Source: Chloroflexota bacterium
GTDB lineage: Bacteria; Chloroflexota; Anaerolineae; UBA1429
Assembly: GCA_019873625.1 (NCBI GenBank)
Contig: JAIOAW010000029.1
Span: forward strand, 1 to 32,582
Length of the DNA stretch: 32,582 nt
Direction of reading: 5' to 3'
The position numbers and the translations under genes were made by a program. How positions within the stretch are numbered: position 1 is the first letter of the stretch; every line of letters begins with the position of its first letter. A model generated the notes under the pieces. The model was not told the origin of the DNA, made no database searches, and saw nothing but the letters and a program-made list of their open reading frames with translations. Shown in pieces: positions 17,382 to 25,488 of the stretch.

Positions 17382-20285
17382 TTATACCGCCTCTCCTAGT
17401 TTCACCGCTTCAAAGATCCTCAAGTGAAGCAGGAACCAGATCATACCCGCCACGGCCACTACGAGCATCGCGCCAAAGACGAGATAAATCTTGATGATGT
17501 CATCCCAGGCGATGAGCACCACAAAGGGCGGCACCGTGGCATATTTCGTGGCGCCCACCTGCAAGAAGGGCACGAACAGGTCGCTCACCAAGATGCCCAC
17601 GCCCGTGCCGGCGGTGATGCCCGTCAAGATGAGCATCACCTGCTCCACGCCCAAAAAGCCGATCATCTGCCCCACCGAAAGGCCAATGGCCCGGAGCACG
17701 CCGAACTCGATATACCGCCTGCGGAAAGAGATGAGCGAATGCAGGAGGAAGCCCAACGTGGTCAACAGGGCCGCCGCCACGAACCCCACGGAGAGAATAC
17801 CAAACACGCCGGTGCGCTCTGGGCGGGCCTGTTCTTTCTCGATGGCCTCGCGGCTCCCGCTCATACTGATGACGTTGATGTCATACTTGAGGAGTTCTTC
17901 GCGCGTCTTTTCGGGGTCCAGTTTGCCCGCCGCGCGAATCCATACATCGTAGGGGAACATACCGCCCATTTGCTCAAAGATGTACTCCAAGTTCCCCACG
18001 AACAGGTATTTCGAATCCTCATCCGTCGGGTAATAGGTGGGGAAGTAGTAGATGACGTCGGCGATGATGAACGGGATGGTGCGCCGCTCGCCCCATACGG
18101 ATACGGCGAGGTCCACGCGGTCTCCGACATTGTACGAAAAGTCGCTCAAAAAGTTCGGGCTAACGAGGAGCGCCGAGTTATCGAGCGCTAGGCGGTTCAT
18201 CAACGTGCCCAAGGGGTTGGGGGCAAAATCGCGCCGGAAGAAGGCTACCCGAGGGAAATCCAGGCGGTCAATTCCAAAGAAGCGCCCGCGCGCCGTCGTC
18301 TTGCCCACCACGGCGTCGGCGCGATAGGCGCCGATGCGCGCTGCATCGAGGATGCCCGGCACGCGCATATGTTCCGTTACGGGCACGAACATCCAGCCGC
18401 CGATCTGCTCGGCCTGCGTTTCGGCGGCGGAAGCAGGTGCCTCTGCCGGGGTTTGCGATTGCTCCTCCGGCCCCTCGCCCGATTCGATGAGTTGGTAATC
18501 TGCCCCGTAGCGGTAATACATCGAGTCATGCAGGCTCTGGTCGAGCGTACGCGCCATCGAGGCGGTGAAGGTGGCCAGGCTCAGGGTCAACACCAAGAGC
18601 AGGAGAGAGCCGGTGTATTGCCCCGAAACACGCGCCAACTGGCGAAAGGCCAACACCACCGAGACGGCGCGCACCAACTGGCCGCTGAGCCAGGCGAGGA
18701 ACTCCATCAGGAGCGGGAACAGGCGCACGATGATGAGCGAGACGGCAAAAATGGTGATGGCCGGCACCAGGAAAAGGAGAGGATCTTGGAAGGGGTCTCC
18801 TCCCGCTTGGCCGGCCAAAAAGTTGATGGTGCCCCGATTCTTGAGGATATAGTACCCATACCCCGCCGGAATCAAGAGCAGGAAATCCAAAAAGGCGCGC
18901 TGCCAGAGCGGCTTTTCCATAGCGCGGGCGCGCTCGCGCTTGTAGGTGACGATGGTCAGCCGCGCGGCGCGCATAGCGGGCCAAAGGCTGGCCAGAAGCC
19001 CTACGCCGATGCCCACCAGCGCCAAGCGGATGGCGCGCGGTGTGATGATCACCGGGAGGGGTTGGCGATCTCCAAAGGATAGGAAGGAGATCGTATTCCC
19101 CATCAGGATGGCGATATAGCGGCCGAGGAACAGCCCCGCCGCCAGCGAGATGGCCCCCACCATAATCCCTTCGAGGGCATAGATGCCCACGATTTGGCCG
19201 TCTCCAGCGCCACGGCTCTTGAAAATGGCGATTTCGCCGCGCTGGCGATCCACCACCAGGCCGGCGATCAACCCGATAAAGTACAGCACAAGGAGCAAGA
19301 TCGGCCCAGCGAACACGTACAGGACGATCGTCATAATAAAGGTCGTCCAGCGGTAGTTCTGCAGGGCGTCATAGGGTGAGAGGTCCAACACGCAGTTGGG
19401 CAAGAGGGAACTCACCTGGGCGTTAGCAAAGTTGATGCGCCCCATGAGTTCGGGCACGTCATCTGTGCGAACGCGCTCGCCATTGAACACCAAGTACCAG
19501 ATGGCCGCATAGACCTCATCATCCATAGCCGGGGCGATGCGGTTGCGGAAGGTCTCCTCCGGCACCATAAAGGTGGCCTCGAGGGCCTTGGGGCTGTAGA
19601 ACCAAAAGACGTCCGCCTCGTCGGTGGCCTTCCAGACGCCGCTGATCTCCAGTTGGAACTGGCTCGAGCGCTGCTCCACCTGCTGGCCGGTAGCCGACGT
19701 GACCGTCCTCCCCTGGCGGAAGGCCACGTAACGTTCGCCTACTTGCAGGCCCGTCTGCTCGGCGAACCCTTGGCTGACCATCACCTGGATGATCTCGTCA
19801 TCCGCCCTGGCCGGGGCGGGAGGGCCGCCGTCTATAAAGGTGATGTGGTCCACGATGTCATCCACAAACCCCAGGTTGATCCAACCCAAGGGCTGGCGGA
19901 TGCCGATGTAAGCCGCCTCGGACGCGGGGAAGAGCGAAAAATTATCCGTCTTCACATACCGCGTGCGCTTGACGAGCGGCAACTCAATGATGCCCGGCAC
20001 GGAATCCGTGAGATATTGGTTGACGGGGTCAAACTTGTCCATCTCGATAGGGCCGTGCCAAGCGCCAATGTAGCGATACATAAAGGAAAAGGGCGGGCGC
20101 GAACGGCCCGTCTCAGCAGAAGCGAGCGAATCCTTGAGCACCTTAAAGTTGGCCGCATCCGTATACAGCGGGATACTCGAGATGAGCGCCACCGCTGTGG
20201 TGAGGCCGATGATGGAACATAACGTCAATGACTTGTTGTTCCACAGGCGCTTGAACGCAATGAGAATGACCGAGATAAAGTTCAT
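17382..20285 (-). CDS. FtsX/MacB-type ABC transporter permease, duplicated
   Basis: Large membrane subunit, 967 aa, of a mechanotransmission-type ABC transporter. One N-terminal helix (about 19-40) is followed by a large extracytoplasmic domain (about 45-310). Three helices come next (about 313-345, 368-395 and 412-437), then two more (about 461-480 and 502-531) and one near 557-577. A second extracytoplasmic domain (about 580-825) precedes three C-terminal helices (827-853, 868-895 and 928-953). The two FtsX-like blocks suggest a fused tandem permease. The ATG has GGGGAGG 7 nt upstream and follows the adaptor stop by 15 nt. Substrate unknown: efflux of a drug, peptide or lipid, or lipoprotein handling. 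Confidence 0.9.
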   Translation of the reverse strand: MNFISVILIAFKRLWNNKSLTLCSIIGLTTAVALISSIPLYTDAANFKVLKDSLASAETGRSRPPFSFMYRYIGAWHGPIEMDKFDPVNQYLTDSVPGIIELPLVKRTRYVKTDNFSLFPASEAAYIGIRQPLGWINLGFVDDIVDHITFIDGGPPAPARADDEIIQVMVSQGFAEQTGLQVGERYVAFRQGRTVTSATGQQVEQRSSQFQLEISGVWKATDEADVFWFYSPKALEATFMVPEETFRNRIAPAMDDEVYAAIWYLVFNGERVRTDDVPELMGRINFANAQVSSLLPNCVLDLSPYDALQNYRWTTFIMTIVLYVFAGPILLLVLYFIGLIAGLVVDRQRGEIAIFKSRGAGDGQIVGIYALEGIMVGAISLAAGLFLGRYIAILMGNTISFLSFGDRQPLPVIITPRAIRLALVGIGVGLLASLWPAMRAARLTIVTYKRERARAMEKPLWQRAFLDFLLLIPAGYGYYILKNRGTINFLAGQAGGDPFQDPLLFLVPAITIFAVSLIIVRLFPLLMEFLAWLSGQLVRAVSVVLAFRQLARVSGQYTGSLLLLVLTLSLATFTASMARTLDQSLHDSMYYRYGADYQLIESGEGPEEQSQTPAEAPASAAETQAEQIGGWMFVPVTEHMRVPGILDAARIGAYRADAVVGKTTARGRFFGIDRLDFPRVAFFRRDFAPNPLGTLMNRLALDNSALLVSPNFLSDFSYNVGDRVDLAVSVWGERRTIPFIIADVIYYFPTYYPTDEDSKYLFVGNLEYIFEQMGGMFPYDVWIRAAGKLDPEKTREELLKYDINVISMSGSREAIEKEQARPERTGVFGILSVGFVAAALLTTLGFLLHSLISFRRRYIEFGVLRAIGLSVGQMIGFLGVEQVMLILTGITAGTGVGILVSDLFVPFLQVGATKYATVPPFVVLIAWDDIIKIYLVFGAMLVVAVAGMIWFLLHLRIFEAVKLGEAV

Positions 20286-20300
20286 CGGGTAGCCTCCCCG

Positions 20301-21791
20301 CTACTGGCCGATCACCACTTGCCCCTCTTGGAGACCCTCTACGATCTCCACCCGGTCTGAACTCTCGATGCCCACGGTGATATCCACGCGGCGCTGATGC
20401 CCATCCGCCTCTTGGATGACGACGAACTTGCGCCCAGCGAACGTGCGGATAGCCGCGGGCGGTAGCCACAACACGTCATCCTTACGCTGAAGCGTGACGA
20501 TAACCTTGACGAGGTCGCCCGGCTGCACCGCGAGATCTTGCGGGTCAAAGGAGATGTGCGTCAACTTGTCGGCCTCTTCGAGGGTGGCACCGCCGCCCCG
20601 CCCGTAGGGGTAAGGGAGTTGGATGATCTTGCCGGGCAATTCTTTGCCGGGGTAGGCCGAAAGCACAATGGTGCATTCCATCCCCTCGGCCAGGCGTTGG
20701 AGATCGGTGCTCATCGGCTCAGCCGTCACTTCTAGTTCGGATTCATCCGCCACCACAAAAACGGGCTTGTAGGCCTGTACCGTGCGCCCTTCATAGGCCG
20801 AAACGGAGGTTACCGTGCCCGTAATGGGGCTGACGATTTGGGTATTATCCACCTGGGCCTTGAGGCGATCCACCGCCAGTTGGGCGCGATCCACCGCCTT
20901 GACCAACTGCGGGTCAATGTCCGCCGTCAGGCGCTGGACCTCCATCTCGGCCAAGGCCACGCGCTGCTCTTGGATACTGATATCCAGAAGGATGCCCTTC
21001 TTATTCTGGATGGCGCGATCCAGCGCGGCTTGCAGGCGAAGGAGATCCTCCTCTGAGGGCGGCTTGAGGAGTTTTTGCAGCGAGAGTTCCTCGATGCGTA
21101 GAGATTCCTCGGCCCGCTGGACGTTCGCTTGAGCCGAATCGCAGGCCTCGCCGGGGCCTCGGCCGCAAGTCGCATCTCGGCTGATCTGCGCCGCCCAGAG
21201 GGAGTTCTTGGCCACCTCCACACGGCTGCGCGCGATGGCGATATCCTCCGCCGAGGGGCCTTTCTTGGCGCTTTCCAAGTTGGCTTGGGCAATCTGGATA
21301 TCGAGGTCAGCCGCCGCGAGCGATTCGCGCAACTTGGTGAGTTGGGCCTTGGCCAGTTCCAGGTCTAGTTTGGCCTTCTCGACGGTGTACTGTTGATTCT
21401 GTTTGGCCTTCTCCAAGTTTAGTTGGGCGGTTTCGAGTTCGATTTGCGCTTGGCTCAACTGCCGCAAAAGGTCGTCGTTCTCGAGTTCGGCGAGCAGGGT
21501 ACCCGCTTGCACCGTATCATTGCGCTCGACATAGACCTTTTTGACGCGCCCATCCGTCTTGAAAAAGAGTTCCTCCTCCACCACCGGCGAGATGCGGCCG
21601 GTGAAGGAAAGTTGGTCCACCACCGTTCCACGGCGAACGACATAGGTGGGCTTTTCGGGGACGGGCGGGGGCGGGATAGGCGTGGGGGTCGGTTGGCCCT
21701 TGCCAGAAGAGGTCGTCGAGGTGCAGCCTGCCATCACCATCATCACGATGGCGAACAGCGAGACGATCAGCGGACGGAATCTTGACGACAT
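20301..21791 (-). CDS. Membrane-fusion (HlyD/MacA-like) adaptor lipoprotein
   Basis: Extracytoplasmic adaptor of the ABC exporter, 496 aa. The N-terminal signal ends VMAG-Cys23, a lipobox-like site, followed by a Ser/Thr/Pro-rich linker. Residues 55-100 form the first half of a lipoyl/barrel-sandwich domain (GRVKKVYVERNDTVQAGTLLAELEN). A long alpha-helical hairpin spans about 100-310, rich in Q/E/K/L/A. The second lipoyl half is at SPITGTVTSVSAYEGRTVQ, and beta-barrel and membrane-proximal domains follow. The ATG has GGGAG 8 nt upstream. It is the first gene of the export operon and has a predicted promoter and a structured leader. Confidence 0.9.
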   Translation of the reverse strand: MSSRFRPLIVSLFAIVMMVMAGCTSTTSSGKGQPTPTPIPPPPVPEKPTYVVRRGTVVDQLSFTGRISPVVEEELFFKTDGRVKKVYVERNDTVQAGTLLAELENDDLLRQLSQAQIELETAQLNLEKAKQNQQYTVEKAKLDLELAKAQLTKLRESLAAADLDIQIAQANLESAKKGPSAEDIAIARSRVEVAKNSLWAAQISRDATCGRGPGEACDSAQANVQRAEESLRIEELSLQKLLKPPSEEDLLRLQAALDRAIQNKKGILLDISIQEQRVALAEMEVQRLTADIDPQLVKAVDRAQLAVDRLKAQVDNTQIVSPITGTVTSVSAYEGRTVQAYKPVFVVADESELEVTAEPMSTDLQRLAEGMECTIVLSAYPGKELPGKIIQLPYPYGRGGGATLEEADKLTHISFDPQDLAVQPGDLVKVIVTLQRKDDVLWLPPAAIRTFAGRKFVVIQEADGHQRRVDITVGIESSDRVEIVEGLQEGQVVIGQ

Positions 21792-21865
21792 GACCTGTTC
21801 TCCCTACCTGTGTGATAAGCCAGCCCTGGCAGGCTTTGGCCGGGCGGCTGAATCCCTATGGAAAG

Positions 21866-21908
21866 GGCTTTGAGGGCCACCCTTGGGGGAGGGTTTTGGC
21901 CCAAAGCC
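21866..21908 (-). promoter_or_regulatory. Hairpin at the 5' end of the export operon mRNA
   Basis: On the minus strand GGCTTT and GGGCC pair with GGCCC and AAAGCC (two-base bulge). An inner ACCCT/AGGGT stem closes a six-base loop. The structure begins 3-4 nt after the predicted transcription start. No U-run follows, so a stabilising or protein-binding role is more likely than termination. Confidence 0.6.
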
Positions 21909-21917
21909 AACACGCTG

Positions 21918-21946
21918 ATGATAGCCCTTTTGAGAAACTTATGCAA
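21918..21946 (-). promoter_or_regulatory. Promoter of the ABC export operon
   Basis: TTGCAT at 21941-21946, 17-nt spacer, TATCAT at 21918-21923, on the minus strand. The start is near 21911, leaving a 120-nt leader. Confidence 0.7.
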
Positions 21947-22107
21947 GGGCGCACGAGCGCCTTTAGCGCTTATGCGTGTTATAGGCCCGTCGAGAGGGGT
22001 CGTAAGGGGACGTTCGAGGCCCTGTTTTGGGAAAGCAGTTGACGCTCGCGGAGGAGCAGACCTGGCCACTCGATTTTCGGGAACGATCAAGACGGTTCGA
22101 ATCAGAC

Positions 22108-22557
22108 CTATACCTCAGGCTCGACGATCACAGTCACCGTGATCGTCACGTTATTGTGCAGTTTCACGTCCACCTTGGACCGGCCAGCCTCTTTGATCGG
22201 CTCTTGTAAAAGGACTTTGCGCTTATCCACCTCATCGCCGATGATCGCCGAAAGGCGCTCGGCGATATCGGCACTGGTGATGGAACCGTACAACCGGCCC
22301 GATTCGCCGGCTCGGGCCTTGAACGTCAGCACGAGGTTTTGGAGGTCTTGGGCGCGCTTTTCGGCCCGCGCCTTTTCCGCGGCGGCGCGGCGCTCTTTGG
22401 CGGCCATCTGCTCTTCGAGTTCCTTGCGGGCGGCTTCGGTGGCCAATACGGCTAGGCCGCGCGGGAAGAGATAGTTCCGCGCATAACCATCGGCCACTTT
22501 TTTGATCTCTCCGGCCTTACCCAAGCGGCGCACATCTTTGAGCAGTAGGACTTCCAT
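22108..22557 (-). CDS. rplI: Ribosomal protein bL9
   Basis: Large-subunit ribosomal protein, 149 aa, the usual length. The N-terminal domain reads [36 protein letters not shown] (here split at [18 protein letters not shown] and [18 protein letters not shown]), then an elongated charged helix and a C-terminal domain with [16 protein letters not shown]. The ATG at 22557 is chosen because upstream residues are not L9-like; AAAGG is 11 nt upstream, and a GTG one codon earlier is possible. It appears monocistronic, without the usual rpsF/rpsR neighbours. Confidence 0.96.
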   Translation of the reverse strand: MEVLLLKDVRRLGKAGEIKKVADGYARNYLFPRGLAVLATEAARKELEEQMAAKERRAAAEKARAEKRAQDLQNLVLTFKARAGESGRLYGSITSADIAERLSAIIGDEVDKRKVLLQEPIKEAGRSKVDVKLHNNVTITVTVIVEPEV

Positions 22558-22600
22558 CACTCGGCGTTCCTTTTCCCTCGTGGTTCTGACGGCACAAAAT

Positions 22601-22629
22601 ATCATACGCAACTTGGCGAGAAACGGCAA
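22601..22629 (-). promoter_or_regulatory. Promoter of rplI
   Basis: TTGCCG at 22624-22629, 17-nt spacer, TATGAT at 22601-22606, on the minus strand. Confidence 0.65.
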
Positions 22630-22667
22630 AAACCCTTCGAGGCTTTCTCACCACGCTTTAGAAAGAA

Positions 22668-22704
22668 GACGATGCTGGGTCAGCCTTTCTGACCCAGCAT
22701 CGTC
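22668..22704 (-). terminator. Terminator of the SPFH gene
   Basis: Perfect 16-bp stem 22668-22683 / 22689-22704 with a 5-nt loop, followed on the minus strand by TTCTTTC. It lies immediately after the SPFH gene stop and before the rplI promoter. Confidence 0.88.
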
Positions 22705-22708
22705 CCTT

Positions 22709-23701
22709 CTAGAGCCGCTTGAGGATTTCGGCCTTTTTGGCGTCATACTCCGCCTGGGTGATGAGGCCGTTATCGAGAAGGTCTTTGAGCGTCTTGAGGG
22801 CGGCTACCGGGTCGGCGGATGCCCCTGCCGCAGCGGCTCCCGGCTGGGGGGTAGCCGCGCTCGAGAGCGAATCGGCCATAACCCTGGCCGCCGCGAGGCC
22901 CGCGCCAAGGCCCATCCCCAACTGGGCGGCGCCGCCGGCCCCTTCGGCTTGGGCCGCATCGCCGATGGCGCGCGCCGTCTTGAACTTCATATAGCGATCC
23001 ATATCGCCCACGGCACCCATCGCGGCCGCCTCATCAATGGCTTTGCTCGTCTCTTCGGTGGGGCTGACCGACATAATGTAGAGCCGCTTGAGCGTCAACC
23101 CGAGCGCGGCAAAGTCGTCGCGCAGCCTGGCCCGCGTCGCCGCCGAAATCTCCTCAAAGAGGGCCGGCAGGTCCAAGATGGACTTCATATTCTCGCCCAA
23201 GAGGTCGGTAAAGCGGCTGACGACCACGCTGCGCAGATAATTGGCCACATCGTCCGTGGTATAGTAGCCGCGCGCGCCCACGATTTGCGCGACAAAGAGT
23301 TGCGGGTCCGCCACGGCCATACTATAGGTGCCGTGCGCTCGCACGCGCACCATACGTAGAACCTCATCGCGCAGGGTGATCGGCTCCTGCGTGCCCCAGC
23401 GCATATCGTTGAAATCGCGCATACTTACAAAGTAGCACTCTGCTGTAAAGGGCGTATCGCCGCTGAACACACCCCGTACCAAGTTGACGAGCAAAGGGAT
23501 ATTGGCCGTGGTAATGGTGTGCCGGCCTGGGCCAAAGGTATCGAGCGCCCGCCCATCGCGAAAGAATACGGCGGCCTGCCCCTCGCGCACGATGAGTTGC
23601 GAGCCGATGCGGAAATCTCCCGGCCCCGTCTCGGGGATGCGATGGACGATTTCTTTGCCGGTGGGGTCGGCATATTGGATGACATCGAGAATACGTGGCA
23701 T
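22709..23701 (-). CDS. SPFH-domain protein with C-terminal SHOCT motif
   Basis: 330-aa protein of the SPFH/virion-core-like (YdjI-type) group; biological role unclear, probably membrane- or complex-associated scaffolding. It starts MPRILDVIQYADPTGKEIVH and continues GSQLIVREGQAAVFFRDGRA, typical of this family. The SPFH region covers about 30-225. An Ala/Gly-rich linker follows, and a SHOCT segment (about 300-330) reads LKTLKDLLDNGLITQAEYD. There is no obvious transmembrane segment. The ATG has AAGGAG 9 nt upstream. It is cotranscribed with the upstream 171-aa gene. Homologues often sit with zinc-ribbon or stress genes; none is visible here. Confidence 0.85.
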   Translation of the reverse strand: MPRILDVIQYADPTGKEIVHRIPETGPGDFRIGSQLIVREGQAAVFFRDGRALDTFGPGRHTITTANIPLLVNLVRGVFSGDTPFTAECYFVSMRDFNDMRWGTQEPITLRDEVLRMVRVRAHGTYSMAVADPQLFVAQIVGARGYYTTDDVANYLRSVVVSRFTDLLGENMKSILDLPALFEEISAATRARLRDDFAALGLTLKRLYIMSVSPTEETSKAIDEAAAMGAVGDMDRYMKFKTARAIGDAAQAEGAGGAAQLGMGLGAGLAAARVMADSLSSAATPQPGAAAAGASADPVAALKTLKDLLDNGLITQAEYDAKKAEILKRL

Positions 23702-23738
23702 AGCATCATCTCCTTTTGCCCAAAAGGGCGGTGTCGGT

Positions 23739-24254
23739 TCAGCCTACAATTACATCTTGGCGGCGGCTGAAGGTCGTATGGAGTTCCTCAAGAAGCGCCA
23801 CGAGTTCCTTTACCTCTGCCGTGGGCACCTGTTCGATGGCCAAAGCGCCCGCCACCCGATCGAGCAGTGCGCCAAGGCGGTTGGCTCCCTCGAGGAGGCT
23901 CTCGTCAAAGGCATAGAGCCTATCCAGCGCGGCATCGTCCACCTTAACGGCATCGAACAGCCCGGCATAGCCGTAACTGGCTGTTTTGATGCGGTCAATG
24001 AGGAGTTGCAGTTTCATCGCGGCGCGCTCCAGGGCGAGCACCGTCTTCAAATCTCCCTGGGCGGCCAGGTCGGTCTGGAGGCTGTTCAGGCGGGTCAACT
24101 GCGCTTCATACTGGCGCGCCACATGCAGGCGCAAGAGTTTATCGGCCTCGCGGCGCTGTTCCTTTGCTTTATACCCGCCAAAGCCGGGAATCTGCAGGAC
24201 CAAGCGTTCGAAGCCGCTGGCCGAGGCCTGGACCTTTTCACGAAAGTCGTCCAT
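23739..24254 (-). CDS. Uncharacterised helical protein, partner of the SPFH gene
   Basis: 171 aa, mostly helical and charged, without signal or membrane segment. The N-terminal part contains LQIPGFGGYKAKEQRREADK, a motif I recall from uncharacterised proteins next to SPFH genes. The rest is amphipathic helix with heptad-like leucines. The ATG has GGAGA 6 nt upstream, and a TATAAT at 24301-24306 is the likely -10. The SPFH gene follows 37 nt downstream. Function not known; the pairing suggests a complex. No catalytic motif seen. Confidence 0.75.
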   Translation of the reverse strand: MDDFREKVQASASGFERLVLQIPGFGGYKAKEQRREADKLLRLHVARQYEAQLTRLNSLQTDLAAQGDLKTVLALERAAMKLQLLIDRIKTASYGYAGLFDAVKVDDAALDRLYAFDESLLEGANRLGALLDRVAGALAIEQVPTAEVKELVALLEELHTTFSRRQDVIVG

Positions 24255-24300
24255 GGTGTGTCTCCTTTACCATAGCCAAAAGGGCCGAACATCACTACCC

Positions 24301-24306
24301 ATTATA
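24301..24306 (-). promoter_or_regulatory. Candidate -10 of the SPFH operon
   Basis: TATAAT on the minus strand, 47 nt before the start of the 171-aa gene. No convincing -35 is visible at 16-18 nt. Confidence 0.5.
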
Positions 24307-24354
24307 CGCCGCTCAAAGGGAAGAGTTGCGGCGCTCCGCCAAACGCCCCCAGTG

Positions 24355-24981
24355 TCACATCGTCATCTTGACCATACGGTGAAACCCCCGGCAGCCGCAG
24401 AATCGCTCCAGCCAAGGGTGTTCAAACGTCCTCACAATGCGGAACCCCGCCCGTTCGTAAAGGCGCTTGGCCCGCAGATTCTCCACCTCAACGCTCAAAG
24501 CGCACCGCGAGAGGCCCTCTCCCGCCGCCCGTTCCTCCGCCCTGAGCAAAAGGCGCGACCCGATGCCCTGGCCTTGGAACTCGGGCAAGACGGCTAAGGT
24601 ATTGATGAAATACTCCCCCGCTTCGGCCTCGCGGAACGGGGCAAGGGGCAAGACCCTGGGCATGAGCCGTAAGATGCCCCTCACGCCGCGCGTTTCGGCC
24701 AGTTGCCGGCCCATCGCAACGGCCAGGCGCCCCATAAGGTGGCTTGAGTAGGCGATGAGCAAACCGACGGCACGGCCACCCACTTCGGCGACTTCGGCGA
24801 ACTGGTGGCTGAACCGGTTCCCCGGCCGCGCAAAGAGGTCGGCCAACACGGCTTCGGCGCCCCCTGGCCCAACCCTCGAGGCGAAGAGAAAATCCGCCAT
24901 AGGCCCCATACTCAGGGCGATGAGCCGAGCGGCCACGAGGGCGTCTTGCGGGAAGGCCGGCCGAATGGAAAAGACAATCAT
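24355..24981 (-). CDS. GNAT-family N-acetyltransferase
   Basis: Predicted acetyl-CoA-dependent acetyltransferase, 208 aa; the substrate cannot be told. The core has the acetyl-CoA motif A, INTLAVLPEFQGQGIGSRLL, around 127-146, then LSVEVENLRAKRLYERAGF, typical of motif B. The N-terminal 100 residues are helical with an Ala/Leu-rich core, as in the longer GNAT types. GGAGA is 8 nt before the ATG, and a good promoter is upstream. A RimI-like protein acetyltransferase is an alternative. Confidence 0.88.
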   Translation of the reverse strand: MIVFSIRPAFPQDALVAARLIALSMGPMADFLFASRVGPGGAEAVLADLFARPGNRFSHQFAEVAEVGGRAVGLLIAYSSHLMGRLAVAMGRQLAETRGVRGILRLMPRVLPLAPFREAEAGEYFINTLAVLPEFQGQGIGSRLLLRAEERAAGEGLSRCALSVEVENLRAKRLYERAGFRIVRTFEHPWLERFCGCRGFHRMVKMTM

Positions 24982-25488
24982 TCGATATTCTCCTCAATCG
25001 TTGCGAAATCATTGTATCGCGCTCTGTAACCCCTGGCAAGTGCTGTTGCCGGGGGCGCCTTTTCCCCTCCAAAACACCCTCCCGCAGGTTTTGAACCTGC
25101 GGGAGGTTTGGAAAGTGGCGCGCGGGCCTCCTGGCCCGCACGCGAGGCAGGCGCCTCGCGCGCCCCCTCACCCTAACCCTCTCCCACTCGACGTGGGAGA
25201 GGGAACGCCATATAGAATATGGAGTGCGGAAGCATCGCTTCCGCAGATACTGAAGCAAGGCTTCAGCACGCCACACCCGGAGCGCGGGCCTCCCGGCCCG
25301 CACGCGAGGCGGGAGCCTCGCGCTCCCCCCCTCACCCTAACCCTCTCCCACTCGACGTGAGAGAGGGAACGCCATACAGCACGCACCCCACGCCCCAAAG
25401 TTCCCTCTCCCGCGCTAGCGCGGGAGAGGGCCAGGGTGAGGGCCACGTGGCCTCAGTACCCCACATCCGGAGCGCGAGGCGTATGCCC
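24982..25488. repeat. Dispersed palindromic repeat cluster 2
   Basis: Intergenic block between the GNAT and endonuclease III genes. It contains a 13-bp hairpin CCTCCCGCAGGTT/AACCTGCGGGAGG (25078-25106). It also has two direct copies of a roughly 95-bp module (about 25120-25212 and 25282-25376, offset 162-163 bp), each with GGCCTCCCGGCC-type and GCGAGGC/GCCTCGC palindromes followed by CCCTAACCCTCTCCCACTCG. Two small inverted repeats (GAAGC...GCTTC, TGAAGC...GCTTCA) at 25230-25265 and a CCCTCTCCCGCG/CGCGGGAGAGGG palindrome at about 25405-25430 complete it. There is no gene beyond the GNAT promoter at 25011-25039. Confidence 0.85.
25011..25039 (-). promoter_or_regulatory. Promoter of the GNAT gene
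   Basis: TTGCCA at 25034-25039, 17-nt spacer, TACAAT at 25011-25016, on the minus strand. Confidence 0.75.

Larger units (their letters stand above)
21792..22107 (-). other. Intergenic region upstream of the export operon
   Basis: 316 nt between rplI and the adaptor gene, with no ORF of note. It holds the operon promoter (21918-21946), the leader hairpin (21866-21908), and a small GGCGC/GCGCC hairpin near 21951-21964. A GGTTCGAATC string at about 22094 resembles a tRNA T-loop, but no tRNA fold surrounds it. Confidence 0.6.

Noticed and set aside
22085-22105. tRNA gene suggested by GGTTCGAATC
   Set aside because: The flanks do not form a T-stem, anticodon arm or acceptor stem.
25078-25106. 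Intrinsic terminator (13-bp hairpin)
   Set aside because: It lies upstream of the GNAT promoter with no gene ending into it and belongs to the repeat block.
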